Assembly (NCBI GenBank): GCA_029378245.1
Contig: JARKIF010000002.1
Coordinates: 1,426,001-1,490,000 of the forward strand
DNA length: 64,000 nt
Direction: 5' to 3'
Source: Roridomyces roridus
Lineage: Eukaryota; Basidiomycota; Agaricomycetes; Agaricales; Mycenaceae
Part shown: in pieces, positions 1 through 11,443 of the stretch
How the letters are laid out: every line of letters starts with the position of its first letter
Numbering within the stretch: position 1 is the first letter of the stretch
Made by a program: the position numbers and the translations under genes
The notes under the pieces: model-generated
The model's input: the letters and a program-made list of their open reading frames with translations, nothing else
Databases searched by the model: none
What the model was told of the DNA's origin: nothing

Positions 1-957
1 AAGTCACCGAGAACATGACAATTTCGAAGCATATCTGGCCGCACTTGAGTTTGACATTTCCCCCAAAAAACATTCACTTACGCCGGGAATCCAAAGGATA
101 GACACTGGGGGTGCTTTCGCCGTATTGAACGCGCACATCTGCAGCTCGTGTTGCCAAATTAATCGAGCTGAAAAAAGAGATGAATCATCACGTCCGGGAA
201 AAGGTCACAAATACGGACGAGTCATTTGCCAAACCAGCAAGGATGCACAGGCGATACCACCCATCTCAGCCACCACATAACACAACCCAGTGTATATCAT
301 GAGCTTGCGATTGCGATCTTGGAATAGGTGTGAGGGTAAAGCTGCAAATGGCTCGCAAAGACGCACCCCATATGACCCAGAGACGTAAGAGAATTAGAAC
401 TGAACGATGTTTGAGTAGTAGATCTTGGGATGTGCTCGGGACACACAATTACTAGTAGCAACAGTCGCCCATCCCGCAAAGGCCTAGCGAATTCAGTCAA
501 GAGTCATTGAATCGACGCAAGGGACTTACCGCGAAACCCATCCACCACCGACAGCTGCACCCGTATAAGCCAGGATACGCGCAACAGGACCAGCACGACT
601 CACAACTTGAAATGAATTAGATCTAGCACTCGGCAAGAAGCTGGATGCACTCACAGTGTCACTCAAACTGATGCTCGTAAGACCAGCCAATTCTATGTAC
701 GCGGTTGATGGAATTGTCCGACAAAACGAGAGCCTCGACGCACGGACAGTGTATATGGTCAATGCAACAGGGACCATATATCGAATAAAGAGAAATAGTA
801 TCTTTGGTGCCGAGAACTTTGCAGGCCATATGAGTCGGACTTCATTCCCAAATGTCAAGACGTGGTCGTAAAGCAGAACGACATAGGCCGCGGCATTAAC
901 GTAGCGGGTGACCCGTATCTGTTCGAGTACACTGTGGGTAATAGTTTCGCCGGCCAT
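1..957 (-). CDS. DUF6533-domain multi-pass membrane protein (3' partial)
   Basis: The N-terminus from the ATG at 957 carries the DUF6533 signature: residues around YVVLLYDHVLTFGNEV, followed by a tryptophan/hydrophobic stretch and a further membrane helix. This family is an expanded, uncharacterised group of about 7-TM proteins in mushroom-forming fungi. Further exons read on the minus strand: ILLRLWVIW, then after an intron DRNRKLMIYTGLCYVV (about 320-250), then PPVSILWIPG (about 95-70), then CFEIVMFSV at the window edge. The C-terminus therefore lies outside the window. The start is the second possible initiator of the open frame; the upstream one is not an ATG. Function is unknown; a receptor- or sensor-like role is only inferred from topology. 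Confidence 0.8.
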
Positions 958-1020
958 GGAGGAGACCACCTCCAAGGGTGGGAGGGTGGCGGACGAGCGC
1001 AGCGACGAGGACAGAAGAAA

Positions 1021-2267
1021 GCTTAGCTAGACGACACTGGGACATTTTTACATCAAATGATATGGTCGACATGTGGTGATTCCAAACTTAACCGATCCCA
1101 GCAGAGATTCCGGTCTGTTTGCTTCCGCTCATCTGCCTACTCAAATGAATCCCGAGCACAGAAAATGAACAGTGACTCTCGGCGCAACCCACGAGTGTAC
1201 TCATCATCCATATTCACTCGTCGTAGTCAACCGGACCAGGCCGCCGAAATCCAGTCTTCGAATTTGATTGAAAGATGTAAATCTAGAAGACAGGAAGGTC
1301 TCCACTGTTCCTGGGTCCTCTAACGTCGGTGTCCCTAAAACACCGGATTTGCTTCACGGCAGCCCGCAACTAGCATTGCTTACAGCACGAACAAGCCCAC
1401 TTTTCACATGTGCCGAAACAGAGAGAGCGGAGTGGCGGATCTAGTGCAAGATTTTAGTCGTAGGCAAGCTGTTTGACAAGAATCCATCGCATTTTTGTCC
1501 CGCGGCGACAGGTTCTTCGCTCAGACAGTCAGACTGGTCCTGTTCCGAAGTGAAGTGAATTTAGTCGCTGTTGGCTATTCTTGCCCTTCGAGCAACCCAA
1601 ACACGGACAGTTGCGGGCGGGGCCTTGGCACTCGTGGCTGCACTAGATGCTTGTACAATCAGTGGAGAATAAAATGCGCCATAAGGAAACCTTGTAGCCG
1701 ATTGGGTTCTCTGGGTTAGGAACAACTCGTACCATGCCGTGAGGACCTTCGGTGGCTTTTTGCGGCAGAAAGCTGGAACAGACCTGTGAACGTTGTGAAC
1801 AGTCATTCTTGAGCGATGCATCGGTATGCATTTGCGGGATTCTTCAGTCCAGAAGACTTCTCCAATCATGATTGCCAACCGCTAACATGGATGAGCCTGG
1901 AATGGGAGCAAAGAGGAGCAAAGCTGGAGTTCCTGAAATTCATTATGTGCCGCAATCCGCTTAGTTATTTTCGTTTTCATTGTCCTCGGTATCCCCAGGG
2001 GCACGGTAGAGAGAGTCCTGTCAAGACTTGAATCGGCCTTTGACAAGGACAGACAGTGGGGTAACGCATTGAATGCAAGTGAGCGAACACATTGATCGAT
2101 TCCTATCTTGTTGCGAACGAGAGATTGAAGAGATGCGCGCAGCCTGTCGCCGTCGTTGACAGGAAACATCAGTAGAAAGGAAGAGTTTGGCACGAGCGGC
2201 AGGTCGGCACCTTCAAAACCGTTGATTGACTATTGTACAATGCAGTCCTTCCAGGAAAAAATAGACA
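1021..2267. other. Intergenic stretch, no recognisable gene
   Basis: This 1.25-kb stretch between the DUF6533 gene and the Ctp1 gene holds only short open frames on both strands (the longest about 105 codons at 1561-1878 minus). None has convincing splice structure, low-complexity bias or family motifs. It may hold promoter sequence of the left gene and the 3' end of the right one. I see no repeat or RNA gene in it. Confidence 0.5.
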
Positions 2268-4436
2268 TTACCGCTTCTTGTACCGACCACCCTCGCGGTT
2301 CGCCTCCTCCTGCACCTTAGCCTCCTTCTCTTTATGCATCTCACGAGCCCGCTCATTGATATCAGCAGCTTCTTGCGTGTTCGGAAAGCCAATACACCAG
2401 TATGAAGGAGGCGTCTTGGGTCGTGCCCATTGCTGGCGATGGCGCGAGATGTTCTGCTTGTGCGACGCGATACCGGCACTCTTGGAAGATTCGCCTTCTT
2501 TCTTCCCGCTTGGACTCTCTGGTGGTGTACGCCACAAAGGTGGTTGTAACGGTCTGGGAAGGGGTGCCTGTGCCATGGCGTCGTAGTACTGTTTGAACAA
2601 GTTAGCCGGCGAGCGAAGGAAAGGATGAAGAAACTTGCATCTCGGCAGCATTCACAGTCGCCTCCCTCTAAATGTCGCCTGTCCTCCTTCCCTCTCACGA
2701 CTTGCTCGTACTGAAAGTCTTTACCTCCATTCCGAGCAGGGTCGATGGCAAACTGAGCATTAATAGTCGAACTTTCGCTGCGCAGCCCTTAATCAGCCAC
2801 CGCCAAAAGAAGAGCATGGAATACATACGTCCCAGCGCTACGTCCATAGCGCCCCCGTCCTTTGAAGGCCGAGTAGTCCGTCAGTTGTTTGCTGGAACTC
2901 GCGTGGGCATTCGACACCGGAGTCACGGTCTCCAACTTGAGTTCTCGCATCTTGCCCTTGGCATTAGTTGAGACTGTAGGTTTCTCCCGCTTCTTGGGCG
3001 GAGTGTCGCCGCTTCCAACATACAATGGCGTCGAAGGAGATCCACCCGGAGGCATACTTATGCGCCTCATCTTGAGCGGCGGTTCTCCGTCAATATCTGC
3101 CCTTCTTGGGGTGGAACTCGTCTCTCCACCGCTTGCGTCTCTGCTTGAGCCGGCCGATCAACTGGGCTGGGATCACAGGAGTGGCGACTTGTGGGGTGGA
3201 TGCAAATACAAGCGCTGTAGCAACTTAGACCACAATCGTGTCGTTTGATCATGAAACATACGTTTGCGGTCTTCTTGTTTAATCACTGGTGTATGTTTAT
3301 GGTCCTCTGAAACGGGGGCTGGAGGACACTTGATGAGAGGGTAGGGATCTGGGCAGGGCTGAAACTGGAGTCCGTGCGACTCAATTGGACGTACCTTGTG
3401 AATCGTCTTCAGTGTCGGAGGAGTTATGCGAGGCCTCCACGCGTTGCGGCGGAGGGGAGGTAGTTGTTACTTTGGCTGGCGATTGGTCAATGGGAGGGAA
3501 GGGTACAAGTGGATCCTCTTCAGTGTCGGACGAGCTCGGAATTAGAATTACTGCGTCATCTATGGATGCCCTAAGCGCGAGTGAGACGGACGAGACAAGA
3601 AGAGAGATCCAAGGGACTCACGGCACTCGACTAATGGTCGCTGAGGGTGTCGAAGAAACTGCGCTTATTCTCGCCAGCGGAGTGGTCGCTTTCGAGCTTG
3701 ACTGTGACGCCGGACGGGCAGAAACGCGTCGCTTGGCAGGGACAGGGATTCTCTGGTTCTCCTTGTTCTGCTCGAGTGTCGGAGTAGTCTCATGCAGCTC
3801 AGCCGCCTCGAGTTGTCGAATCTTCTTAGCTTTGACAGAGGCTATTTCAGCTCGTCTAGCTTTTCTCTCTTCGGAAGTGAGATTCGTCGATTCCTCCCGC
3901 AAACGATTCTCCATTGTCAGGATCTCATCGGTGCGAAGATATTGTTTCCATGCGTCGAACTTGCGGTAGTCGGCCATGTATTTCTCCTCCGCACGCTCTT
4001 TGACCGTCTTCAGCTCATCGTAACGATGCTGAAGAGCTTGCAGTTGTTTCAGTATGGACGCGTCGTGAGTAGGAGGACTGCGGAAGTGAGCCCAAATTCT
4101 GAAGAAAGGATTCAAGGGTACTTACCGACGTTGAAGATCCTGCACTTGGGCACGAAGCTTGGTGTTTTCGCCGTGTTCGAGTGCGACCCTCGTTTCAAGG
4201 TCCTCAACTCGGGTCACCAGCTGTTTATACGACATCCGATCCGGTGTACTGTCGAAGAAGGACTGAGCCTCGTCGACCTTGACAAACCCCATCGAGTTTG
4301 CGAGCTTTCTGGCGCGAGCTTCATTATCCAATGCTCTATCTCGTTGCTCGTCCGCATATTCCTTGCGTATGGTTAGTTGGCGTTCGAGGTCGTGAACCTG
4401 TTGTTGCAAAAGTCGGAGGTCGCCTTCAGATTGCAT
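2268..4436 (-). CDS. ctp1: Ctp1/CtIP/Sae2-type DNA double-strand-break end-resection factor
   Basis: The C-terminal exon (about 2651-2268) contains the diagnostic Sae2/Ctp1/CtIP C-terminal motif: an RHR box (ISRHRQQW) followed by TPPSYWCIGFPNTQE, matching the family pattern RHR...TPpGFW..GFP.TQ. The family activates the Mre11-Rad50-Nbs1 nuclease to start 5'-end resection and to remove covalently bound Spo11. The N-terminal exons are strongly coiled-coil (QQQVHDLERQL; VEDLETRVALEHGENTK), fitting the known oligomerisation region. The start at 4436 begins MQSEGDLRLL. The first intron, 4125-4078, is 48 nt and keeps frame. The central part is disordered, acidic and Ser/Thr-rich, with two SSDTE(E/D)D motifs near 3526 and 3410. 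The motif order and size are those of a fungal Ctp1; internal exon edges between 3600 and 2650 are not all resolved. Confidence 0.88.
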
Positions 4437-4617
4437 GGGGCTCGTGCAAGAATAAGAATAAGGCCTAGGTCCCGCGCGGGGTACGGCCTGCGAGTGGTAA
4501 TTGTCAGAGTGATGAATGATCACTGACAGTGACACGGTCTAAGCGACGCGATGTTTGGTTCTACGGCATCAGCGCTTGCTCTTCTCCCCCCATCCACAGT
4601 CTCCATCCCATTGCTTC
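4437..4617. promoter_or_regulatory. Compact divergent intergenic region
   Basis: About 180 bp separate the start of the Ctp1 gene (minus) from the first plausible ATG of the downstream gene (plus). Both promoters must lie here or in the flanking transcribed leaders. I see no clear TATA box. The exact boundary depends on which ATG the plus-strand gene uses (4550 or 4618). Confidence 0.4.
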
Positions 4618-6401
4618 ATGTCTCCACAAACGCCTAGTGCATCCAACTCTCCATTTTCTAGGAAATCCTCCGGTACAACACCCCGCCTCAAGCTCGATAT
4701 CAGCAATCGCATCTTCAGTCTCCACCTGTCTCGTTTGACCGCCTCTTTTCATCTCGCCCAGGTCAAAAGGCGAACGCTTCCGCCCGCAAACCCTTCCACG
4801 GCGATGTATCCTTGGATGAAGGTGATTCGATAGACAGCGAGCGGTCGAGCGACGACACGCCATCACGCGCTCCTCCATCTCTTGTCCAGCTGCGAATGCC
4901 AGCCCCGTCTCCCCCAGAGTCATCTACGCTCCTCCGGGTCTATCTCCTCCCCAGCCACCGAGATACCCGGCGGTCACCCCGACGAAGGGATTCACGCCTG
5001 TGGTGGACCAGCAGCCGCCCCCAACTCCAGCGCCTCTCCCAACCCTCGAATCCACTGTATCCTACGAAGGAGATATCAGTGAGGCTCAAGATGGCGACGC
5101 TTCGACAAGTTTCGACAACACAGACTACATCCTCGAACAATTGGAGAACTTGTCGCAAATGGATGATTCCACTCTCGCCCATGCCAGTATCCCTTCTGTT
5201 TGTGATAGTATATGGGCCACATGCCCCTCGGTAAGTCGTCAAAGCTGCGGATGTCTTCATGTATCTGACACTGTTGGCAGCCCGCTCCTTCACCGGGTGC
5301 TCTTTTCACCGCCCGTTTGAACCGCAAGCAGTCCCATGCTCTCTTGAACTATCTATTGGTCGAGTGTGGTTACGACTTGGGATCGTTGAACAGCCTGACG
5401 GCTCGTTTTCCGGTGCCTCGACCAGAAATCCCCGTACACGTGCCCCCTACCGAAGCGACAATAGAGAATGCAGCAGAGTACGTTGGGATCGATGGCGCGC
5501 TCCAAGTTGAAGCTTCGGAGGTTATATTGCCCGCACCCATCATTCCTGTCCATTATCCGGACCCACCTCGCCATTCTCTTGCCTCTCGTCCGGACCCTGT
5601 CCTTGCCCGAAGATTGGAAGATTTCTCAGTACATTTCGTTCCCCGTGCCACCCCCAAAGCCAAAGGCGAAACCTTCTTTCTACCACCACGTCATCGAGTC
5701 GGCCGAGTCCATTGCTGCGCCTCCGCAATCCGGTCATGGATATCTTCAGTCCAACGGCATTAACGTCAAGACCAAGGTCAAGACCAGACCCGATACGTCG
5801 ACGGTGCGACCTCCGGGTGTTGCGCTGACGCGTACATCGACGGGGTCGTCCCTAATGAAGCCTAACCTGGTGTCAAGAGTGCTCCGCCCTCGTAAGGCCA
5901 ATCAGGAGGAAGAACGCAAATCAGGGACGAAATGGTGGAGCAAGCTATCCAAGATGTCAAAGGCGACTACCGACCAGATGCGCGTCCTCTTCAAGGGAAA
6001 CGGGGATGCTCGCGAACTATCTTGGACGGGCTTCCTTACAGTGCGTTGTTCCCTACTGTCACCCCAAAATCGTGCATTAACCGAGCCGTTAGATCATGAA
6101 GGAGTTGGGCTTTACGCATCAGAATACCCACGGCAATTCTTTCAAGTTTTATCCTCCGAGTGCCAAAGACCCTGTGTGTTGCCCTCCTTATATCAGGTTT
6201 TCTTTCATGCTTATCGTAGACGCAGGCCATTGTGTTGAGTCGTCGTATGTCATTTCTCATCGAGCCATCGGCGTCATACTGACATGACTTGCAGCGAGCG
6301 ACAAGGTGTTTCACAAAAAGCAGTTGGCTGAGCTGAGGAAGAAACTGTTGGACAAGTACAGCTGGATTTCGGATGGACTTGACGATGCCCTGGGGGCTTG
6401 A
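4618..6401 (+). CDS. Hypothetical protein with C-terminal HicA/YcfA-like domain
   Basis: The N-terminal two thirds are Pro/Ser-rich and disordered (APPGLSPPQPPRYP; DDTPSRAPPS), with a short helical segment NRKQSHALLNYLLVECGYDL. The C-terminus joins three exons (ending about 6040; about 6093-6172; 6221-6401) into one reading: ELSWTGFLTIMKELGFTHQN, then GNSFKFYPPSAKDPTQAIVL, then SRPSDKVFHKKQLAELRKK. This follows the HicA/YcfA pattern: helix, GF, strand-strand, hxRPhx(K), then a final helix. Basidiomycete proteins with this module are common but uncharacterised. The frame changes near 4862 and again near 5635 without obvious introns, so the start is uncertain and one-base errors are likely. The stop is at 6399-6401. 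Confidence 0.55.
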
Positions 6402-6517
6402 TTTACAATGTATTTTTTATCGATTTGTAGAAATGGACCTGTATGTTGTCGCGTGTTTGACAGTGGACGCGTACTCGGGCGACGCGTCAGACTGCATTTC
6501 CTTTTCCATAATCCATC

Positions 6518-7608
6518 ATGGTATTATCTGTCCTGCTCTCTGGTTTCGTCCTAATACTCTCCTCAGGCCAGACGTTATGACAGCCGTACGACCATATTCT
6601 CGCCCGAAGGCCAGTCGTTTGTCTCGCTAGACCTCGTTGCATTCTGACGGTGTAGAACAGGCAAGCTGTATCAGAGTAAGATTCAAGCACAAGCCCTGGG
6701 ATATCCTCTGAATGCAACATAGTCGAGTATGCCATGGAGGCCATCTCTCACGCAGGAACGGTGCTCGGCCTACTCGCAAAAGATGGCGTAGTTTTGGCGG
6801 CAGAGAAGAAGGTCACTGGCAAACTGCTTGATCTCTCGGCGACCAAGGAGGGCGGTTATGGCGGTAGCGGGGAGAAGATCTTCCTTCTCAGCTCGTGCGT
6901 CCACACTCTACGCTCTTCGCGCTTGCTCATCTCAAGCTGATAGCAACGTGATCGGTGGCCTCGCAGGTCTGACGGCTGACGCGAATTCACTGGTAAACTT
7001 TGCGCGGAATGCAGCACAGCAGCATCTGCTCTCTTACGACGAGGATATTCCCGTTGAGCTGCTCGCCCAGCGGTTGTGCGATATGAAGCAGGGGTACACG
7101 CAATTTGGAGGTGCGGGTGCTTGGTTTGACTGTTGAGCATCCACTTAACAGTGTTACCAGGTCTGCGGCCATTCGGCGTGTCGCTGCTATACGCCGGATA
7201 CGACCCACACTACGAGTTCCAACTCTACCGCTCCGATCCGTCTGGCAACTACTCTGGCTGGAAGGCGACGTGTATCGGCGCCAACAACGGGACGGCGCAA
7301 AGCTTGTTGAAGCAAGGAGTACAAAGACGACATTGAGGTCAAGGACGCAATTGGGTTGGCGCTGCGAACTATGAGCAAGACGATGGACAGCACGACTTTG
7401 GGGAGCGAAAAACGTTTGGATACATCCATTCGTTCATTTTATTTCCTTGCTTACCCGTTTTTTAGTGGAGTTTGCGGTCTTGACGCTTGATCCTGTCACC
7501 AAGCAGCCCAAGGCCAAGATCTACAGACCGTCTGAGATTGACGCTCTGTTGGAGAAGGAGGGTCTCGCGAAGAAGGATGAGGACACGGAGATGAAGCCCG
7601 CTGCTTGA
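6518..7608 (+). CDS. pre9: 20S proteasome subunit alpha type-3 (PRE9/PSMA4)
   Basis: The translation aligns along its length with the alpha3 subunit: [106 protein letters not shown], and an acidic/Lys-rich tail. It forms part of the outer heptameric ring that gates the 20S core. Exons: 6518-6520 (the ATG alone), 6567-6609, 6661-6675, 6723-6894, 6944-7110, 7161-7413, 7466-7608. Intron 2 (6610-6660) appears to be GC-AG; the rest are GT-AG. In exon 6 one extra G at 7316-7317 separates SLLKQ from [12 protein letters not shown], so the conserved reading needs a one-base correction. In an essential single-copy gene this is most likely a sequence error. Confidence 0.95.
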
Positions 7609-7935
7609 TGTGTATTTCTACTAAATGCCATACATTCAAAATCCTAGCTGATGTGGCCGAAGCGAATTCTATCCTACTTGACTAATTTAAAGGTGTACAG
7701 TACAGGTAATACAATAGTCTCTCAAGTCCTTAACCCAGTCTTTAGTGGAATCGTTGCTCGGAACGTATTCAGGGCCAATCGCGCACCGTTGTGCATCGCC
7801 CACAACAAGGAAACTGGAAACTGGTCAGAAAGAGGACTAAAAAAGGATCAAGATACGCACTCATCAGTATCGGGAGCCAGAAGAACAAGAGCATTCGGTC
7901 GTCTGTGAAGCAGTTAGATAGATGCACAGCGCAAG

Positions 7936-10900
7936 TCAAAGCCACTTGCGTTTCTTGGGTGGCTCCGCTGGTACATAACCATACGCGTTAACCTCCTGTT
8001 CCGTAACAGACTGCGCATCGTTATATCCAACCGGCCGACTGCTCGACGCAGTTTCAGCAGGCGTAGTCGCAGCAGCTTCTTCCCGCGGAGTGTACATCGG
8101 CGGTGGCGCCTCTTCCCGCTGCTGTTGCTTCGCCGCACCCGCCAACGCCAACGCCAACCACTTCTCCCACGCCTCCCAGGTTCCACGTAAATCCTGTGCC
8201 GCACGAGAACCAAGAAGACCCTTGCCCTCGTCGTCAGAGCCTTCGCGAGGCTCCACTGTCGCGTCGCGTCCCAAGAAGGCCGGCCAAGGTACCAGCACGG
8301 GGAACACCATGGGCAACTGTGGTAACGCAGCCCACGGAACGGCAGGCATCTCCGGCAGCTGCGGTAGCCCAAGACCTGGGAGCTGCGGTGCAGGAAGTTG
8401 AGCGAGCGTCCGCTGGATCATCGCAAACAACGTCGCTGCTTGTTTCTCCTTGTCAACCGCATCGCTCTTGGCGGGTTCAGGCGTCAAAGAGGATTTCGAT
8501 GCCCGTGGGGTGATGGTACGGCGCAAGGACCGTTTCCGTCGGTGCACAACGCGGCGGTTCGACGGACCGGTACTGTCGTCCGAATCCTCCTCAGCGTCGC
8601 CCCAATGCGCCTCCTCGTCCTCCTCTTCGTCCACGGGGAACGACCCAGTGCAAATTTCCTTGGGCGTCTTCCCGAGTGCGTTGACAATCTCGGGGTCAGC
8701 GCCCGCCTGCAATAGGACCTCCAAACAAGCATTGGAGCCCGAGATGGCAGCAAAAGTGCAGCGCAGTATACCCGTTCTTGTCACGTGCATCGAGATCTGC
8801 ATGCATCTGAATCAGATATACGCACGAGGGACTCGAACCCAAGGAACGAGGCTAGGTGGAGGAGTGTTTGTCCGCTAGAACTCGGGTGAGAAATAGCCTT
8901 TGCTAGAGATATGGCGGAATTGGGAAGATCGAGAGGAGTCCTCAAAACGGAAAGCAACTTGATAATTTGGTTTTCAAAACCTTCCTCGTTCCGCCCAAGG
9001 AGCAGAAGATTTCGCGCCTGCATCACGTTCGCGCCAGTGGTGTCGGTCTGCATATCTGACGCCTCGGGGCTGCCGACTGTCCCAACGATACGCATCGCGA
9101 CGTCTTTGGCATCCTCGATCTTGCCCGTCATCTTCAACCCAACCACTTGCAGAGCGAGCTCCATCCTGGAGACATGTCAGAGTCATAAGAACAGATATAG
9201 AGCCGACTCACAACTGGCGGTCAGACTCGTCCGAGTACGTGAACAACGGCGACTCGTCCACTTTGGGGAAGTTATTGAACCAAACAGGGACAGCGCCAGG
9301 TGTGGCCCTCGGCGGCAAAATGCACACAAGAGTATTATCACTCCAGCGGTGGGTTGAACCTGCAACCACGTCGCCAAAAACGCAATCCAATTGGAGAGAC
9401 GGGTGGAAATTGGCACCCAGGATGGTAACCTCTGTACCACCATACGTAGGTCCAGAGTTTGGAATTAAACGGTGGATGGTAGGGCAGAGTGAGAGTGAGA
9501 GTCTGATGAGGTGGTGGAGCAGAATCGAAAAATACGAAAGGCATAGCTTGTGGTTGCGCAGTAGTGAATGAAAGACAGGATGGCGCCTCGGACTCCACTG
9601 CCAGCATAGCAACGTCCGAGAAATCGGGAGGGGTAGCAGGAGCATCGCCAGAGGAATCGGATTCTAGCGATGAAGGCTGCAGAGCAGGTGCAACCGGAAG
9701 ATTGGGTGTTGGGGACCTCGTACTATCTACATACGAGCTCGAGGGGGAAGGTTGGCTATCCACAACACTCGGTTCCCGAGATCGTTTGCTGGGTTTAGAG
9801 GCAACGTCGTAGGGCTTTGCTCGCTTCTTGCCTCCAGGAGATGCCGCATTATCCTTCTTGCGTTTTGACGGTGCACGGGCAGCGGGACCGGCTTCGGCAG
9901 CGGCGGACCACTCGACATCCATCCTCGGTGTTTGCGCCTGTAAATCCGTGCCTTTCACGGCGGGCGTTTTATGATCGTCGGTGATCATAATGGGCTTGGA
10001 GATCCCATTTGCGACGATGCGACCATTATGATCCATCATGGTGAGGTGGACGTTGAAACCCACTTTCTCGCGGTGATGGCGACAATAACAAGTTATGCGC
10101 AGGGGCAGGACCACGGAGCCGCTCGAGAAATCTTGGACTTCCGCGCAATTGAACTGAATGATACTCGAGGTGTCCTCTTGCTTCCCCTTTGCTGACTTGG
10201 TGTCATCACCGGACTCCGAGTCGGAACGTGCAGGCCTGACGCGTGCAGCGAGCTTCTTGGCTACTCGTTTGGCCTGTTTTACGTCAGTCTACGAGCACAG
10301 GAATAAGTGAGTGAGAGTTCTACCTCCCGAGTCTGGCAAGTAGTACAGCTAAAGACACGATTATGAGGCGCAGAGGCACACGTCACTGAGGCCGTGAGAT
10401 GAAGGGTATCCTGGGGGTCTGGATCTGGAGACAAATTTGAAAGGGACAGGTCAAAGCAAAGCGCACGCACCTATTTTTCCCTGTTTCCGTGTCCTCCGCT
10501 TTGTGGCCGTACCACGAGGTAGCCTCAACCACTTCCAAGATCCTACTCGGTCGTATTGAAAGGCATCGGGGGACAAACTAGAGTCGGCCAGGTCCACGAC
10601 AACGCGGACCTGTGTCTCGACGCGAGATTTGGCGCCGTCTCGCAGGCTTGGAAACATAATTGATAGGCTGGAGTGGGGTCAACAAGACATATTCAGGGGT
10701 GGCCAAGGCAGCATACTTGTAGCAAGACTCCTTGGGCGGGTAGACCACCTTGAGGTTTGGCGACGGTACATGTGTCCGGGAGACAGAAGGGGGTGGTGGT
10801 ACAGGCTTGGTAGTTGTCGGGATCCCGTGGTGTAAACCAACAACACCGCCAGGGTGAAAGTTTGAAAGAGTGGGAGGGGACAGAGATATCTCTGCCTTGG

Positions 10901-11236
10901 ACGATTGCGGGGAGTCGAAAACAGACGGAGCGCTTCACAAAGTCAATTACATCCTACGGAAGAAAATGCTGCGCACTCATCGTACGCGTCTGGCTGGATC
11001 AAGTCGTCAAGAAGAAAAACAGGGTCCGGTTCCTCGAGCTTTTGGCTCATTTCAAGAATGGGGTCGATGGGCCAGGAAGCCTGAGGCGACAAGAGGGTTC
11101 CGTTAGAATTGTACCATGTACCCACGTCGAAATCAGTCTTGATTGTGACCGAGTCGAGGGGGCCAGAGGGCTCCGGGGTATGGGGAGAGGATGAGCGAGA
11201 GTCTGACCCCGCCGCGGTGGACGACGAAGACGACAT
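7936..11236 (-). CDS. SPT23/MGA2-type transcription regulator (IPT/TIG + ankyrin)
   Basis: Exon 1 starts at 11236 (MSSSSSTAAGSDSRSSS). Downstream come the family's N-terminal region (KSRVETQVRVVVDL near 10620), a conserved Cys/His-containing strand region (ITCYCRHHREKVGFNVHLTM near 10090), and a basic linker with SKRKK and GGKKRAK. An IPT/TIG immunoglobulin-like domain follows (PTIHRLIPNSGPTYGGTEVT, about 9485-9250), then ankyrin-like repeats (GQTLLHLASFLGFESLV, about 8900; LEVLLQAGADPEIVNALGKT, about 8720). In yeast this family controls the fatty acid desaturase OLE1 and hypoxic genes after proteasomal release from the ER membrane. Here the C-terminus ends PPKKRKWL with no clear transmembrane helix; only a Pro-interrupted hydrophobic stretch (VFPVLVPWPAFLG) is present. 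Several short introns are clear, but not every exon edge was fixed. Confidence 0.85.
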
Positions 11237-11443
11237 TGGTTATAGTTGAGAGAGAGAGGTATCGGCCGACGGCAGCCCAATTTGCAACTGATGTCTCTAA
11301 GCTTCTCTGTTCCCGACAGCCAAATGTCTCTCCATGCAGGCACCCATCTCTTCCGGAAGCACTTGTATTACCAGCCCTGTGTCATTGTCGAAATCCCGCA
11401 AAATCGAATCTGATATAGATCCCTGCCTCCAACGAACGCGCCA
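11237..11443. promoter_or_regulatory. Short divergent intergenic region
   Basis: About 207 bp lie between the SPT23-like start (minus) and the DUF6535 gene start (plus). The region contains a CT-rich run on the minus strand (about 11241-11262). Both promoters are expected here. Confidence 0.4.

Noticed and set aside
1561..1878. 105-codon open frame on the minus strand in the left intergenic region
   Set aside because: No recognisable motif and overlapping open frames on the other strand. Treated as chance.
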